DNA from: Phymatolithon calcareum
Taxonomy: Eukaryota > Rhodophyta > Florideophyceae > Hapalidiales
Direction: 5' to 3'
Length of the DNA: 64,000 bases
Assembly: GCA_977006965.1 (NCBI GenBank)
Contig: OZ345375.1
Coordinates: 1,488,001-1,552,000, forward strand
Below the pieces are notes generated by a model. It had not been told where the DNA came from, searched no databases, and was given only the letters and a program-made list of their open reading frames with translations. The translations under genes and the position numbers were made by a program. Below are positions 20,300-30,474 of the stretch, piece after piece (the stretch's first letter is position 1; the number at the start of each line of letters is the position of its first letter).

Positions 20300-21771
20300 G
20301 CGTCAGAAAAGGGAACACTACCCCTTTAACAGTGCCCAGCTAGGTTTACGAAAAGACAAGAGCACATATATTGCGATACTCTGTGCAAAATGTGCCATGA
20401 AGGATGGACATCCTTTTGTCGCGGTTCTTGACCTCTCTGCAGCATATGACAGGGTGCCACGAGACATCCTCATGAAAAGACTCAAGCAGAAGCTAACCGA
20501 CGAAATAACAAGGATGGTGGAATATCTTCTGAAACCCTCGTGGGTTACGTCCGCAGGCGATGATACAAGAACATGGTGCATTATCGATCGAGGATTACCT
20601 CAAGGGTCCCCACTGAGCCCGTGCCTGTTCAATATCTTCATGGACACATTCGCGGAAGCGGTCTCCAAGGTCCCCAGCCACGTCTCTGATAACCGAGCGC
20701 AACTGTTCGCTGACGATGTCCAGCTGCAATTTAAGGATGGAGAAGGAATGCAGAAGCTGCTTGATATAGCGACGATCTGGGCGAAGGAAAATGGTATGAG
20801 CTGGAACACAAAGCCAGGAAAGAGCGAGATCCTTAAATACAAGGGACTTCAAAACACACCTTCCGCATTGCTGGTCGAGTTCTTCATCAAGCATGGAGGC
20901 TCTCGTATCTCGGGGATAAGCATGAACCACAAAGGTGTAACAAACGACATGGCGTTATCAAGAGTACGAAATGCAATGGAGTGCATACACAAACTGCGGG
21001 ATATTGGAGTCAATGTTCGAGGCTTTCAGCCTGTGATATGCATTAGAATCTTCAAGTCGCTAATTTTGTCAAAGTGGGAGTATGCACTCCACGTAACGCC
21101 ACTGACAAAGCGTTTACAGTCAGCAATCGAAACTGCAGAAGGTTTATTCTTCAAGTATGTGTTTGGGACATATGCCCAGCACCGACATGGTAGAATGCGA
21201 GTTCTGTGCCGACTAGAACCCCAGCCATGAGGAGAAGACACCAAGCAGAAAGGTTTTCTGCAAGTCTAGTGAGGCAAAAGAAGCGCCTCGATGGGGCAGA
21301 CGAGTATTCTCGGAGAGATGAAGACATTAAGGAGGAGGCTCAGTCTCAAAGAAAGGGCGACGAAAAGAAATAATTGAGTTATGGGCAAAGGAAGAAGAGG
21401 GAAGATCGCTCGAGATACCAACTGATTCGAACAATCTACCGGTGGTTCTCCACGTAAGAGAAAGCTCGACACGGTTGCGATGCCTACGGCTGATATTCAA
21501 CAGAGCACCTCTTTGGAGAAAATCAGTACTAGGTGCATACTTTGGTGTCACAGCCGTGATTGAGCTGGTCGCGCTCCAACGCATTCTTTCTTCATCCAAG
21601 ATTAGTCCTGAAAATGAATATGAATGTAAGCGACTCACTAGAGCACTTGTTGGGAGAGAAATACGAATCAAGGATATACTGAATAGTCAAACTACGTTAG
21701 CTTAGAAAATCGTGCGAAAGCGGCCCTCTTACTCTTGAAGAGAGGCCTTGGGAGCTTTTAAAATAAATCAA
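20300..21771 (+). mobile_element. LINE family A copy with reverse transcriptase
   Basis: An open frame to 21230 holds reverse transcriptase motifs in order: fingers (QLGLRKDKSTYIAIL), motif A (VLDLSAAYDRVPRDIL), motif B (GLPQGSPLSPCLFNIF), motif C (FADDVQL) and the thumb region. The frame is open back to 20154, but homology with the copy at 39-41 kb starts near 20300, so the element is 5'-truncated. After 21230 a second coding part continues with stops (the counterpart is ORF 39810-39205). The 3' end is GGCCTTGGGAGC followed by TTTTAAAATAAATC. The clade is not resolved. With no endonuclease domain and decayed 3' coding sequence, the copy is very probably inactive. Confidence 0.85.
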
Positions 21772-21785
21772 CACACGTTCCCTGC

Positions 21786-21838
21786 CAAGCGTCAGCAGTT
21801 GCGTTGGTAACTTTTAAATAAAAATCTACCTTTCTTCT
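21786..21838 (+). mobile_element. LINE tail type C fragment beside F copy 2
   Basis: AGCGTCAGCAGTTGCGTTGG is followed by TAACTTTTAAATAAAAATC and TACCTTTCTTCTTC. It is nearly identical to the minus-strand insertion at 50-105. Confidence 0.7.
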
Positions 21839-21957
21839 TCTTCTCCTCCTGCTCTACCTGGAGCTGGAAAAAGGATTAGATTCCATCGGGTGGTTCCACA
21901 GTTTGGCGCGTTCACGTGAACGGCCACAAAACGGAGGGAAAAATGGTGCATGATTGT

Positions 21958-23341
21958 CTAACGGACAATGAATGATGGCTTCATGATAGTTAGAGGGAAC
22001 TTGTCTTCCCAATATTCCTTCTCATGCTCAACTTGAGCTTCTCCACCGGCAGCTTCTTGGTCAAGTACAATACTGTGCCGGTTAGTCCTAAGTCCAGTAC
22101 ACGAAAAATTGTAAACATGCTTATCCGTCACCAGTCGGTTCACATTAAGTAGGAGCTCGATAGGCAAAACGGGTTTTGCCTCGCTACTGCCCGTCAAGGT
22201 ACTAGCCGAATACCAAGACAACGCCACTCCTGAGAAAACGCTCTGCTCGTCGCCGGTGTCCACGTAGCATATAGCGCGTGCGCGGGCTGTGGACACGCTC
22301 TTAAAGTTGACCCCGGTGATGTTCTCAAGCGGGACGTCAGCGAGAACCACCACACTAACGACCTGGAACCACGCGAGTTGTGTAGACAAAAGGATGGTGA
22401 TCATTTTCAAAGTGTTGCTATTCCATTCTGTCTGCAGCAGCCCGACAGCCGCCTGAATTCCGAGCAGGATGACAGAGCCGGACAGTTTGATGAATCGCCT
22501 GTTCTGATTGTTATAGCCGTTCCGATGAAGCTTGTTCCAGTCCTTGGCCGCAACGGAGAAAGATTTCAGCGCGACAAAATCTTCTGGCTTTTTTCACTGT
22601 GCAGGTCAGCACCTCAGTGCGGTTCTTTTCCAATTCGTAGCGTATGAAGCCGTCCTTCCAAACGACGGACTCGCGGTCTGCGGCTCGTGCGCGCACATAC
22701 ACGCGTTTCCACTTTAACTGGTCTGTGTCGTATGTGCGCATTATGAGGAATTTTCTCGCCCTGAGATTCTTGAAGCCGTCCTTCTCGATGATTCTCAATG
22801 ATTGCCACGGAAACGGCAATATTCTGACACAACAAAACCGCGTACGTTGACCGCGCCCAAGACGCCCGGGGGCGCATTGAGCTCTTTTAGTTTCTTAAAG
22901 AATGCAATACAGTTTTCACGGGGACGGTCTATCTCCCTGTAGCCGCCCGAAGATGTGACCGTTCCACACGATCCGTTCCTATGGCAAGGTTTCACTTCCA
23001 GGTCGGCGATGGTGTCGAGCTTCCGGAACTCAAACTTGGCGAAGACAGTCTCCAACGCATGGAAAAAAGTGTTGAAGCCATCCTCTCATTTAGTCAGCGG
23101 ATACGAAAATGCCCAGAACAGGCTCAAGATAAGGGCGACAAGATATTCCGCACACATGAGTACTTGAAGGACAATATCGAAGAACGCGAATATGAAAAGA
23201 GCCACATAGGATGCACCTGCGATGACGTAGTAGATGTCCTTTGAATCTTTCTTGTTGAGACAGTTGCGCTTGATCGCACCAGAAAAGATGAGCAGCATAT
23301 GAGCGACAGAGCGCATCCCATGACGCAACATTCCGAAAATG
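21958..23341 (-). pseudogene. Family F, ruined copy
   Basis: It aligns with 15849-17240 over most of its length but is split over several frames (22410-21958, 22819-22511, 23055-22795 and 23086 upward). The C-terminus KPSFIVR is intact. The cysteine cluster has lost one cysteine (PRENC instead of WACENC). The 5' end is lost: similarity stops at CCGAAAATGT, where LINE family B sequence begins at 23342. Frameshifts and loss of the start make function unlikely. Confidence 0.85.
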
Positions 23342-24025
23342 TGTGCTCGAAAGAAGAAACAACCATGAATGGCAGTACACGAGGAAAGATATCGCCGCGA
23401 TGGAGACCAGAGAGCCATTCGGTGAAACTGTAAAGCATATCCAAACAAACCAATCTTCACAAGCACTTCGATCGAAATTTCTGGAAATGGAAGGAGACCG
23501 CCTAGAATCGAAGCGGAAAAGAAAGATACCATACGACAAGACAAGAGAATTGCCAGCAATCCTCAAGTTCCCCAAAGTGAAGCACAGACAACTCGCGCTG
23601 CAGTATGCCTGTGGCAGATTCCCACAGGTGTCAACAGCAAGTATGACTGAAGAATTCGGCACCAAAGCCAGAGCGCATATGGAGACCCTTGAGCGCACGC
23701 TAGCAGGGTACGAACTTGAAGGAGAAAAACGACTGGAAACAGAAAAGGCACTAGATGAGCTCTTACTATTTAGCAAGACACTCATAAAACGCATGGAGAA
23801 CGAAGAAAGCCTGTATTAATCTGCAGAATGCAAGGCAAAAAGTGGTCGAGTCCAAGCACCAACAATCCCGTAGAGGACTGAGATAGGACTACTTTGAGTC
23901 CTGAGTTTTCCCGTCCGCCATACTGGTGGACGTTTCGTGAGCTACACAAAGGTAGGTAGCATCAGAGGAAGCCTTGCCCATATCTTCGGAAGTCTGTGGG
24001 GCTTTTAAATAAACTTGAAAGGAAA
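23342..24025 (+). mobile_element. LINE family B, 5'-truncated, longest copy here
   Basis: An ORF of 158 codons (23343-23819) is the C-terminal end of the LINE polyprotein, highly charged and ending in MENEESLY. Its central part (IPYDKTRELPAILKFP) parallels the family A phrase IPTDGKLPGILYIG, so A and B are related. The 3' UTR contains TAGAGGACTGAGATAGGACT and the tail CCTTGCCCATATCTTCGGAA and GTGGGGCTTTTAAATAAAC. Its 5' junction coincides with the break in the F pseudogene. Confidence 0.75.
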
Positions 24026-24423
24026 AAATGCGTAGTGGACGCATATGATCAATGCATTGCATGCTACCAGACTGGACGATGCAGTAGATGATCCGAAGAG
24101 AGCATTTTCGTGCCGCTCATCAAAAATACGAAACTTCATTGTCACTAAATCTCGACACCGCAACGTCAGTGTCGACCTCTTTCAAATCGACTGTGCATCT
24201 GAGGATATTTTAATAAACTCAGCTGCACAAGCGATAACCAGTTCCTGTTTCAGGATTTAAACTTGCCTGGTGGACAAGGTTCAAAATACAAACAATGCGT
24301 AATCTCTGCACATCAAGACATTATTGTGCCGACTCGTCGAGATTCATTTCGTATGCATGGACGGGCAACTGTTCTCTTACTGCACTGTAGTATACCGTCT
24401 GCACGACGCTCTCGACATGGACG
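24026..24423 (+). repeat. Repeat block, part A (second copy at 56652-56995)
   Basis: Shared text includes ATCAATGCATTGCATGCTA, GATGATCCGAAGAGAGCATT, TGTCACTAAATCTCGACACC, GTGTCGACCTCTTTCAAATC, AATAAACTCAGCTGCACAA and TCTGCACGACG. In the 56-kb copy part B follows directly. Here part A ends in CATGGACG (24416-24423), the target duplication of a hAT element. It encodes no protein that I recognise. Confidence 0.8.
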
Positions 24424-25012
24424 CAGGGGTGGTGCCAATCTCATTGCTCGACATTGCTGTTTGTCGTGCAATTAAACAATTCAATTGCTCACTACGGTTA
24501 GTCAGCAATTCGGATTGCAATTTGAATACTTCCCGCAATAGTCAAGTTAATTGTTTATTCATGCCTCTTCTCCTAGGTGTACGAAACTTTCGTCTTCTGC
24601 GATAGCCTGTTCAACACGCTGGTTGACAACGCTTGACATAGCTTCCTTCACAGTTTGCTCATCCCAGTAAGAGCGGTTGACTTTGAGGAAGAGCATCGCC
24701 TCGAATACAATAGGAGACGTACGTTTCCTGTGATCAAGCAAAATATACTTAGCCATGGACTAAAGTCGCTCCACCTCGGCAACTAACCCTAATATGAAAT
24801 CGGTGTTCATGTAACTCCGTGCACCGGGTAATCTGACATTCGTCTTCCTTTTTCTTGAGGCGCTGAGCCATATTTATCTGTTCCTCCGGTTCAAGCGTAC
24901 CATTTTCAGGCCCGTTTTCTGTCTGTCGCAGTCTACAACAGAACGATCACATGGATGGTTGAATTCAGGAAAGTTGTAACTGTACAGTACGTAGAATTTT
25001 ACGTACCGAACA
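24424..25012 (-). mobile_element. hAT element 1, left portion with transposase C-terminal remnant
   Basis: It starts CAGGGGTGGTGCCAATC, a hAT-type terminal repeat, after the 8-bp duplication CATGGACG. AATTGC/GCAATT motifs crowd the first 120 bases. On the minus strand, 24756-24559 encodes IVFEAMLFLKVNRSYWDEQTV, shown here as IVFEAMLFLKVNRS and YWDEQTV, the dimerisation end of hAT transposases. An upstream remnant of the same domain reaches 24880 with stops. The element is interrupted at 25013 by a piggyBac-like element. Its other end is at 27851, in inverted orientation. Confidence 0.75.
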
Positions 25013-25165
25013 CTAGTGTCTATTTGACGAACCCCCTCAATTGAGGGGCTTTTTAAAAGCTCAAAAACGTTTGTAAAAAGAATGCGGAACGGGTCATTCG
25101 CGCCACATTTAGTAAGGCGGGGTCGTGCTCTGCGTGAGGAGTACCGGAAATAATAGGATATATAA

Positions 25166-25822
25166 ATGCTTCGTTCGGCTCTGGAAACGAAAATGTGCTG
25201 GTCAATTACAAGAATCACATCCACCATGCCACGAGAAAAAGACCCGCGCCGAGTGGTCGGTGCACCAGTACACTCAAAAGCAACGTCTGTAACGAGTCTC
25301 GCAGAGTGCTGTGGACTATATGGGGCCCTGTCCAAGTCGAAAAAGGTGAACAGCACAGTTCAAGAGGTACTTTTGGACGAAATTAACGGTCGCGCGAGCA
25401 CATCACTTCGCGTGAAATGGGTGCTAGTTTGGCAACCGGTGATGAAGACTAAGATTACGACAGTTAAAATTGTTAACATCAAGTCAGGGAGCGCTGACGA
25501 TGATATTTCAGTCGCTCAGAAGCTTGAACCGAACCAGCAGCGGCAAAGCGCGTCAACGCCAAGGCCCGCTTACAGTACTCACCTGCGCCAATCTTCACCG
25601 CGAAACGCCAGCTCAATGACTCCAGTTGAAACCAAAAGCTCTTCAAAAGGACTCAAAAGCTCGGAAGAAACTCTCAGAAGCGTTGAACGACCTCGCCCTG
25701 GGTCTAAAGTTAATTGGAGTCATCAAAACGGCGACGAAAAAGTATCCCATGGTTTATCTGTCAAGAATGGAGCTTTCGGAAAGGGTCAAATGTGTCTCTA
25801 CGGTTCGAAAATCTTTGAATAG
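25166..25822 (+). pseudogene. piggyBac-like element ORF1 (transposase N-terminal part)
   Basis: 218 codons. A basic N-terminus is followed by AECCGLYGALSKSKKVN, a hydrophobic beta-like segment (VKWVLVWQPVMKTKI), and a Ser/Lys-rich end. A diverged version is recognisable at 42860-43284 and 49404-48973 on the minus strand. The frame runs past the point where ORF2 starts in another frame (about 25626), which suggests a frameshift within one ancestral transposase gene. The identical ORF occurs at 29603-28947. Confidence 0.6.
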
Positions 25823-26498
25823 TGAGCCTTCCATGATGGCGGCTATGTGGATTGACAGAGAACGGTGATATTTTATTCCGACAACCTCTACGACCATGGA
25901 CGGTAAGCCGTACAATCGTGTTCGCTGGCGTCAGCTTGACAATGGACCTTCTCGTTTGGAACTCTCTGTGACCCAGCCTGAAGTATGCGAGACATATTAC
26001 TCTGCGTGCGCGCAAATCGACAGGCACAATCGATGTCGACAAGATGGTTTGGACATGGATAAGAAAGTACGCACCCACGACTGGTCATTTCGAGTGAGCA
26101 CATCACTTCTGTCAATCTGCGTGGTTGATAGCTGGCTTCTGTTCTCTGGTGCTCATCCAGAGTCGCAGGACCACATAACGCAGCGAAGATATTATGAAGT
26201 ACTGCCTCAGCAACTTTTCGATAACTCCTTCGATGTGCGCAATACGCGTCGACGTTCAGTTACTCCTGAACGTTCACTAGCCTCTGGGAGTGGTGTTGGA
26301 ACCCAATTAACGCCGACGACAAAGAAAAGGAAAACCGCGAATGGCATGATGACTACTTTTGCTGTGCAAAACAACTGCAGAGTGTGCAAAGTCAAGAATA
26401 CAACTCTTGTGTGCTCATCATGTAATAGGCTCGACGGTGCAGCACTATATGTTTGCGGTACTTCTACTGATAGGAACTGTTTCGCTAAGCATGTTTAA
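25626..26498 (+). pseudogene. piggyBac-type transposase C-terminal part with two stops
   Basis: One frame reads IGVIKTATKKYPMVYLS, then WIDRER, then TGA at 25866-25868, then YFIPTTSTTMDGKPYNRVRW, VTQPEVCETYY and QIDRHNRCRQDGL, the region containing the last conserved Asp of this transposase class. It ends in a Cys-rich module (CRVCKVKN, LVCSSC, RNCFAKH) typical of piggyBac-type (DDE_Tnp_1_7) proteins. It stops at TAA 26496-26498, where the inverted copy has GAA and reads 15 residues further (to DATDSE). The upstream catalytic aspartates are absent. Confidence 0.72.
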
Positions 26499-26635
26499 GA
26501 TATCCATGAGCTGGACGCATTCGATGCGACTGATAGTGAGTAGATGTGTGTGCAAAAACTATATAAATCTCATTCCCTCACTTGATGGAAAAGTGCCCCT
26601 CAATTGAGGGAAAATTTCCGACAAATAGACACTAG

Positions 26636-27850
26636 CTAGGGTTCTCTAGATTTAGTTAACCTTGTACATGCACCAAGCGCGGAGAAAATGGCAACTCACT
26701 GGCCGCACCGACGAGTCCCACACTATTCGTCTTTTTCACCACTACAGCGTGTATGGCAGATACTAAATGGCCCAGTCCCTCTCATAATCTCACATTAGAG
26801 GGTCGTGTAGCACCCCAAAAACACAAGATGCAACCACTTGACATGTTTTCTTTGTACCCCAAGCGTACGCGGATGCACTTGTACAGTACCTTTCAAATCA
26901 AAATCAAATTTTACACTTCTTCTCTTTCTCTCCAGCCCTGCTCTTCTCAAATAAAGCACTGGTGTACAACCTCACGATCATAAGCCACGAACTTTCTTGT
27001 CAGCTTTGTTTCCATTCCACAATGGCTCATCGTTGTATCCATGTGTAGACGCCAGATACAAAGCGCTGATAGTGTATTGTTCCGTAGAGCAATAGGTCAC
27101 AGCCCAAATCTTTCTTAAGACAGACATTACAATATCTTGCGATGTCGCGTGTTATCAATTACTTGAATAGGATCAGACACGGCAGCCTGTTTACGCCGGT
27201 ACACATCCGCGCCTAAGAAATCAAGACAGAACGGGCACACGGTTGGCGTGGCGGAGTTCATGCATCACCGGCTAGCGGGAGCGGCAGCGCTCGGCCACAA
27301 CGGCCGTTATTCCCAATCCGCCCAGCTCCTCGGTCTGGAATCATCAACATGCATTGCCCCTTGTGTTAGCGACCAACCTTGCATACCCCGAGTTTCGAAG
27401 ATCATCTTCCGTCGGGGAGATTCCCTTTCCCGATTTGTCTGTCAACTTGTGCAGTAGTATGATTTGTTTTGTTCTCGCGTTTTCTTGTATTTCAATTTCA
27501 TTGCATTCATGGCAATTGCCAAGCGGTAATTATCCTAGCCTAGATTCCGGCAGACGCCGCTAATGCAGAGCTGTCCTTCAACAGATGGATCTGCGATGGA
27601 TAAAAAATAAAAGCTTGAGTGCACCTTCCCATAGGGGAAGGGGGTAACCATTATGATGCCCAATTTGTCGCCGGCAAGACACGCGCGGACGCAAGCCCAG
27701 GCGGGAGTACGAACACAGCCTTCACAATGACCGCTGCTAATTTTTTTTGTCCCGTTGACAAAACACAGGATCACTGCAAACGTATGGGACAATAATGACG
27801 GTTCAAAAGTCTAGGAAATTCAGTCAGACCACGTTCGGAGTGCCTCCATG
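26636..27850 (-). repeat. Repeat block, part B, in inverted orientation
   Basis: Read on the minus strand it matches 56988-57480: CACTCCGAACGTGGTCTGAC against CATTCTGAACGTGGTCTGAC, then GCGGTCATTGTGAAGGCTG, TCAAGTAATTG, GACATCGCAAGATA, AACAAAGCTGACAAGAAAG and GTGGCTTATGATCGTGAGG. Relative to the 57-kb copy it carries about 530 extra bases (roughly 27185-27720) without a recognisable ORF. Part A (24026-24423) is in plus orientation, so A and B are head to head here but collinear at 57 kb. Confidence 0.8.
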
Positions 27851-28166
27851 CAGGGGTGGTGCGCAATCCATTGCTATTGCAATTAATTGCAATTCGTAGC
27901 AATTCGACCCAAATTTGGTTCTGATGAAGAATTGCAATTCGAATTGCTGGTAGGTTGTGCGAGAGGGTATCGTTCAACAAGTGCAGAGTTGTCGGAAATA
28001 ACGATCGCTTCAAATGTTTTATGTGTAGTACGTGGTAATTAGCTGTCGGTAGCACTAATTTTATTATATAACTCGGGCCAGTATAAGCGTTACACCGGGG
28101 GAGCACGGCACCATTTTGGCCCAAATCAACTAAATAACTATCGGGCCAAAATGTTGCCGTGCTCCC
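27851..28166 (-). mobile_element. hAT element 1, other end, inverted
   Basis: The plus strand reads CAGGGGTGGTGCGCAATCC immediately after CCTCCATG (27843-27850), the reverse complement of CATGGAGG. That matches the target duplication CATGGACG at 24416-24423 in seven of eight bases. Dense GCAATT/AATTGC motifs follow, as at the left end. Both hAT termini therefore read inward on the plus strand at their present positions, which cannot come from simple insertion. Confidence 0.75.
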
Positions 28167-28167
28167 C
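28098..28167. repeat. Inverted repeat abutting the piggyBac-like end
   Basis: Arms 28098-28122 and 28143-28167 (GGGGAGCACGGCA and ATTTTGGCCC are the recognisable blocks) are complementary with one mismatch around a 20-nt AT-rich loop. The outer end of the second arm runs into the CTAG bordering the piggyBac-like element. Confidence 0.85.
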
Positions 28168-28170
28168 TAG

Positions 28171-29752
28171 TGATCTATTTGCCTCAATTGAGGGAATGAG
28201 ATTTATATAGTTTTTGCACACACATCTACTCACTATCAGTCGCATCGAATGCGTCCAGCTCATGGATATCTTCAACATGCTTAGCGAAACAGTTCCTACC
28301 AGTAGAAGTACCGCAAACATATAGTGCTGCACCGTCGAGCCTATTACATGATGAGCACACAAGAGTTGTATTCTTGACTTTGCACACTCTGCAGTTGTTT
28401 TGCACAGCAAAAGTAGTCATCATGCCATTCGCGGTTTTCCTTTTCTTTGTCGTCGGCGTTAAGTGGGTTCCAACACCACTCCCAGAGGCTAGTGAACGTT
28501 CAGGAGTAACTGAACGTCGACGCGTATTGCGCACATCGAAGGAGTTATCGAAAAGTTGCTGAGGCAGTACTTCATAATATCTTCGCTGCGTTATGTGGTC
28601 CTGCGACTCTGGATGAGCACCAGAGAACAGAAGCCAGCTATCAACCACGCAGATTGACAGAAGTGATGTGCTCACTCGAAATGACCAGTCGTGGGTGCGT
28701 ACTTTCTTATCCATGTCCAAACCATCTTGTCGACATCGATTGTGCCTGTCGATTTGCGCGCACGCAGAGTAATATGTCTCGCATACTTCAGGCTGGGTCA
28801 CAGAGAGTTCCAAACGAGAAGGTCCATTGTCAAGCTGACGCCAGCGAACACGATTGTACGGCTTACCGTCCATGGTCGTAGAGGTTGTCGAAATAAAATA
28901 TCACCGTTCTCTGTCAATCCACATAGCCGCCATCATGGAAGGCTCACTATTCAAAGATTTTCGAACCGTAGAGACACATTTGACCCTTTCCGAAAGCTCC
29001 ATTCTTGACAGATAAACCATGGGATACTTTTTCGTCGCCGTTTTGATGACTCCAATTAACTTTAGACCCAGGGCGAGGTCGTTCAACGCTTCTGAGAGTT
29101 TCTTCCGAGCTTTTGAGTCCTTTTGAAGAGCTTTTGGTTTCAACTGGAGTCATTGAGCTGGCGTTTCGCGGTGAAGATTGGCGCAGGTGAGTACTGTAAG
29201 CGGGCCTTGGCGTTGACGCGCTTTGCCGCTGCTGGTTCGGTTCAAGCTTCTGAGCGACTGAAATATCATCGTCAGCGCTCCCTGACTTGATGTTAACAAT
29301 TTTAACTGTCGTAATCTTAGTCTTCATCACCGGTTGCCAAACTAGCACCCATTTCACGCGAAGTGATGTGCTCGCGCGACCGTTAATTTCGTCCAAAAGT
29401 ACCTCTTGAACTGTGCTGTTCACCTTTTTCGACTTGGACAGGGCCCCATATAGTCCACAGCACTCTGCGAGACTCGTTACAGACGTTGCTTTTGAGTGTA
29501 CTGGTGCACCGACCACTCGGCGCGGGTCTTTTTCTCGTGGCATGGTGGATGTGATTCTTGTAATTGACCAGCACATTTTCGTTTCCAGAGCCGAACGAAG
29601 CATTTATATATCCTATTATTTCCGGTACTCCTCACGCAGAGCACGACCCCGCCTTACTAAATGTGGCGCGAATGACCCGTTCCGCATTCTTTTTACAAAC
29701 GTTTTTGAGCTTTTAAAAAGCCCCTCAATTGAAGGGGTTCGTCAAATAGACA
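28171..29752 (-). mobile_element. piggyBac-like element, copy 2, inverted
   Basis: It is almost identical to 25017-26631 in the opposite orientation. CTAG borders both ends (28167-28170 and 29753-29756). The end at 28171 has an extra base (TGATCTATTTG) and lacks about 30 bases near the terminal CCTCAATTGAGG repeat. ORF1 is at 29603-28947. The transposase C-terminus (29143-28226) shares the TGA with copy 1 but lacks its second stop, and there are two visible amino-acid differences (H for Q, G for D). Confidence 0.78.
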
Positions 29753-29756
29753 CTAG

Positions 29757-30474
29757 GCCTACGAGGTTCCTCTGACGATACAGAACTATATAAAAAGAAC
29801 TAAAAAATATAAACCTACGACTTGAAATCTCGAGATGCCCAGCAGGAAGTTAGCCCCCGGATCAGTTTTACCACTTGATCAGGTGATGATTCTTCACATC
29901 AATACCTGGAAATTAATTTTTCCTTTTCCCAGCCACGCGAAAAACGAAAAAGTTTCAGAAAGTCTCTGAGTCGACTAAAACCTTTGTTTCCTGGCGAAAA
30001 AAGCAACATTTTTGGCTGCAAGAACTTTTCTCTCGCTATGCAGAACTCATATCATTGCTAAGACTTCAAGAATACTGAACAAGTAAGTTAGAATAGTGCT
30101 GAAGCTCAGTAACTGCAGAGAATAATTCGAAAGGTTGCTTCCAACACCCGAAATGGACTATTTTTTAATCATTTTTCCAAAAAAATCTACAGAATATATT
30201 CACAAAAGTGAGATGTCCAGTTCGGTTCAAAATTGTCCAGTAGTGTACGAGAGGTTTAAATAGTGTGTGTTCAGAAGTCAGCAGGCCACATATACTGTAT
30301 GCCATGCCGCTGATACTGGGGGAACGTTTTAGGAAGTAAGAAGAATTAAACTCGCTTGTGTACGTGGATCAACCGGTCTCACCGGTCATCAATGAGAAGT
30401 TGAGAACTTCATGGCCCGCGCATAGGCCCGAAATTTTATTAGACATCATCACCTTCAAGCTGCGGATGAAATCG
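29757..30474 (+). repeat. Sequence leading into repeat block part C
   Basis: Mostly unrecognised, AT-rich sequence. The end (30443-30474) reads ATCACCTTCAAGCTGCGG and ATGAAATCGTC, matching 57500-57530. The block then continues after the hAT-type insertion at 34046-34140 (GGAATACGTAATCGTCGGGA against GGAATATGTAATCCTCGGGA). Confidence 0.6.

Larger units (their letters stand above)
25017..26631 (+). mobile_element. piggyBac-like element, copy 1, internally deleted
   Basis: Ends TGTCTATTTG and CAAATAGACA are inverted repeats, each bordered by CTAG (25013-25016 and 26632-26635). An inner CCTCAATTGAGG palindrome lies near both ends. The 1,615 bp hold an N-terminal ORF and the C-terminal part of the transposase, but not the central catalytic region, so this is a non-autonomous derivative. 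The inverted partner is at 28171-29752. Confidence 0.75.

Noticed and set aside
20154-20300. N-terminal part of the ORF leading into the LINE reverse transcriptase
   Set aside because: It has no counterpart in the longer copy at 39-41 kb, so it is probably flanking sequence that happens to be open.
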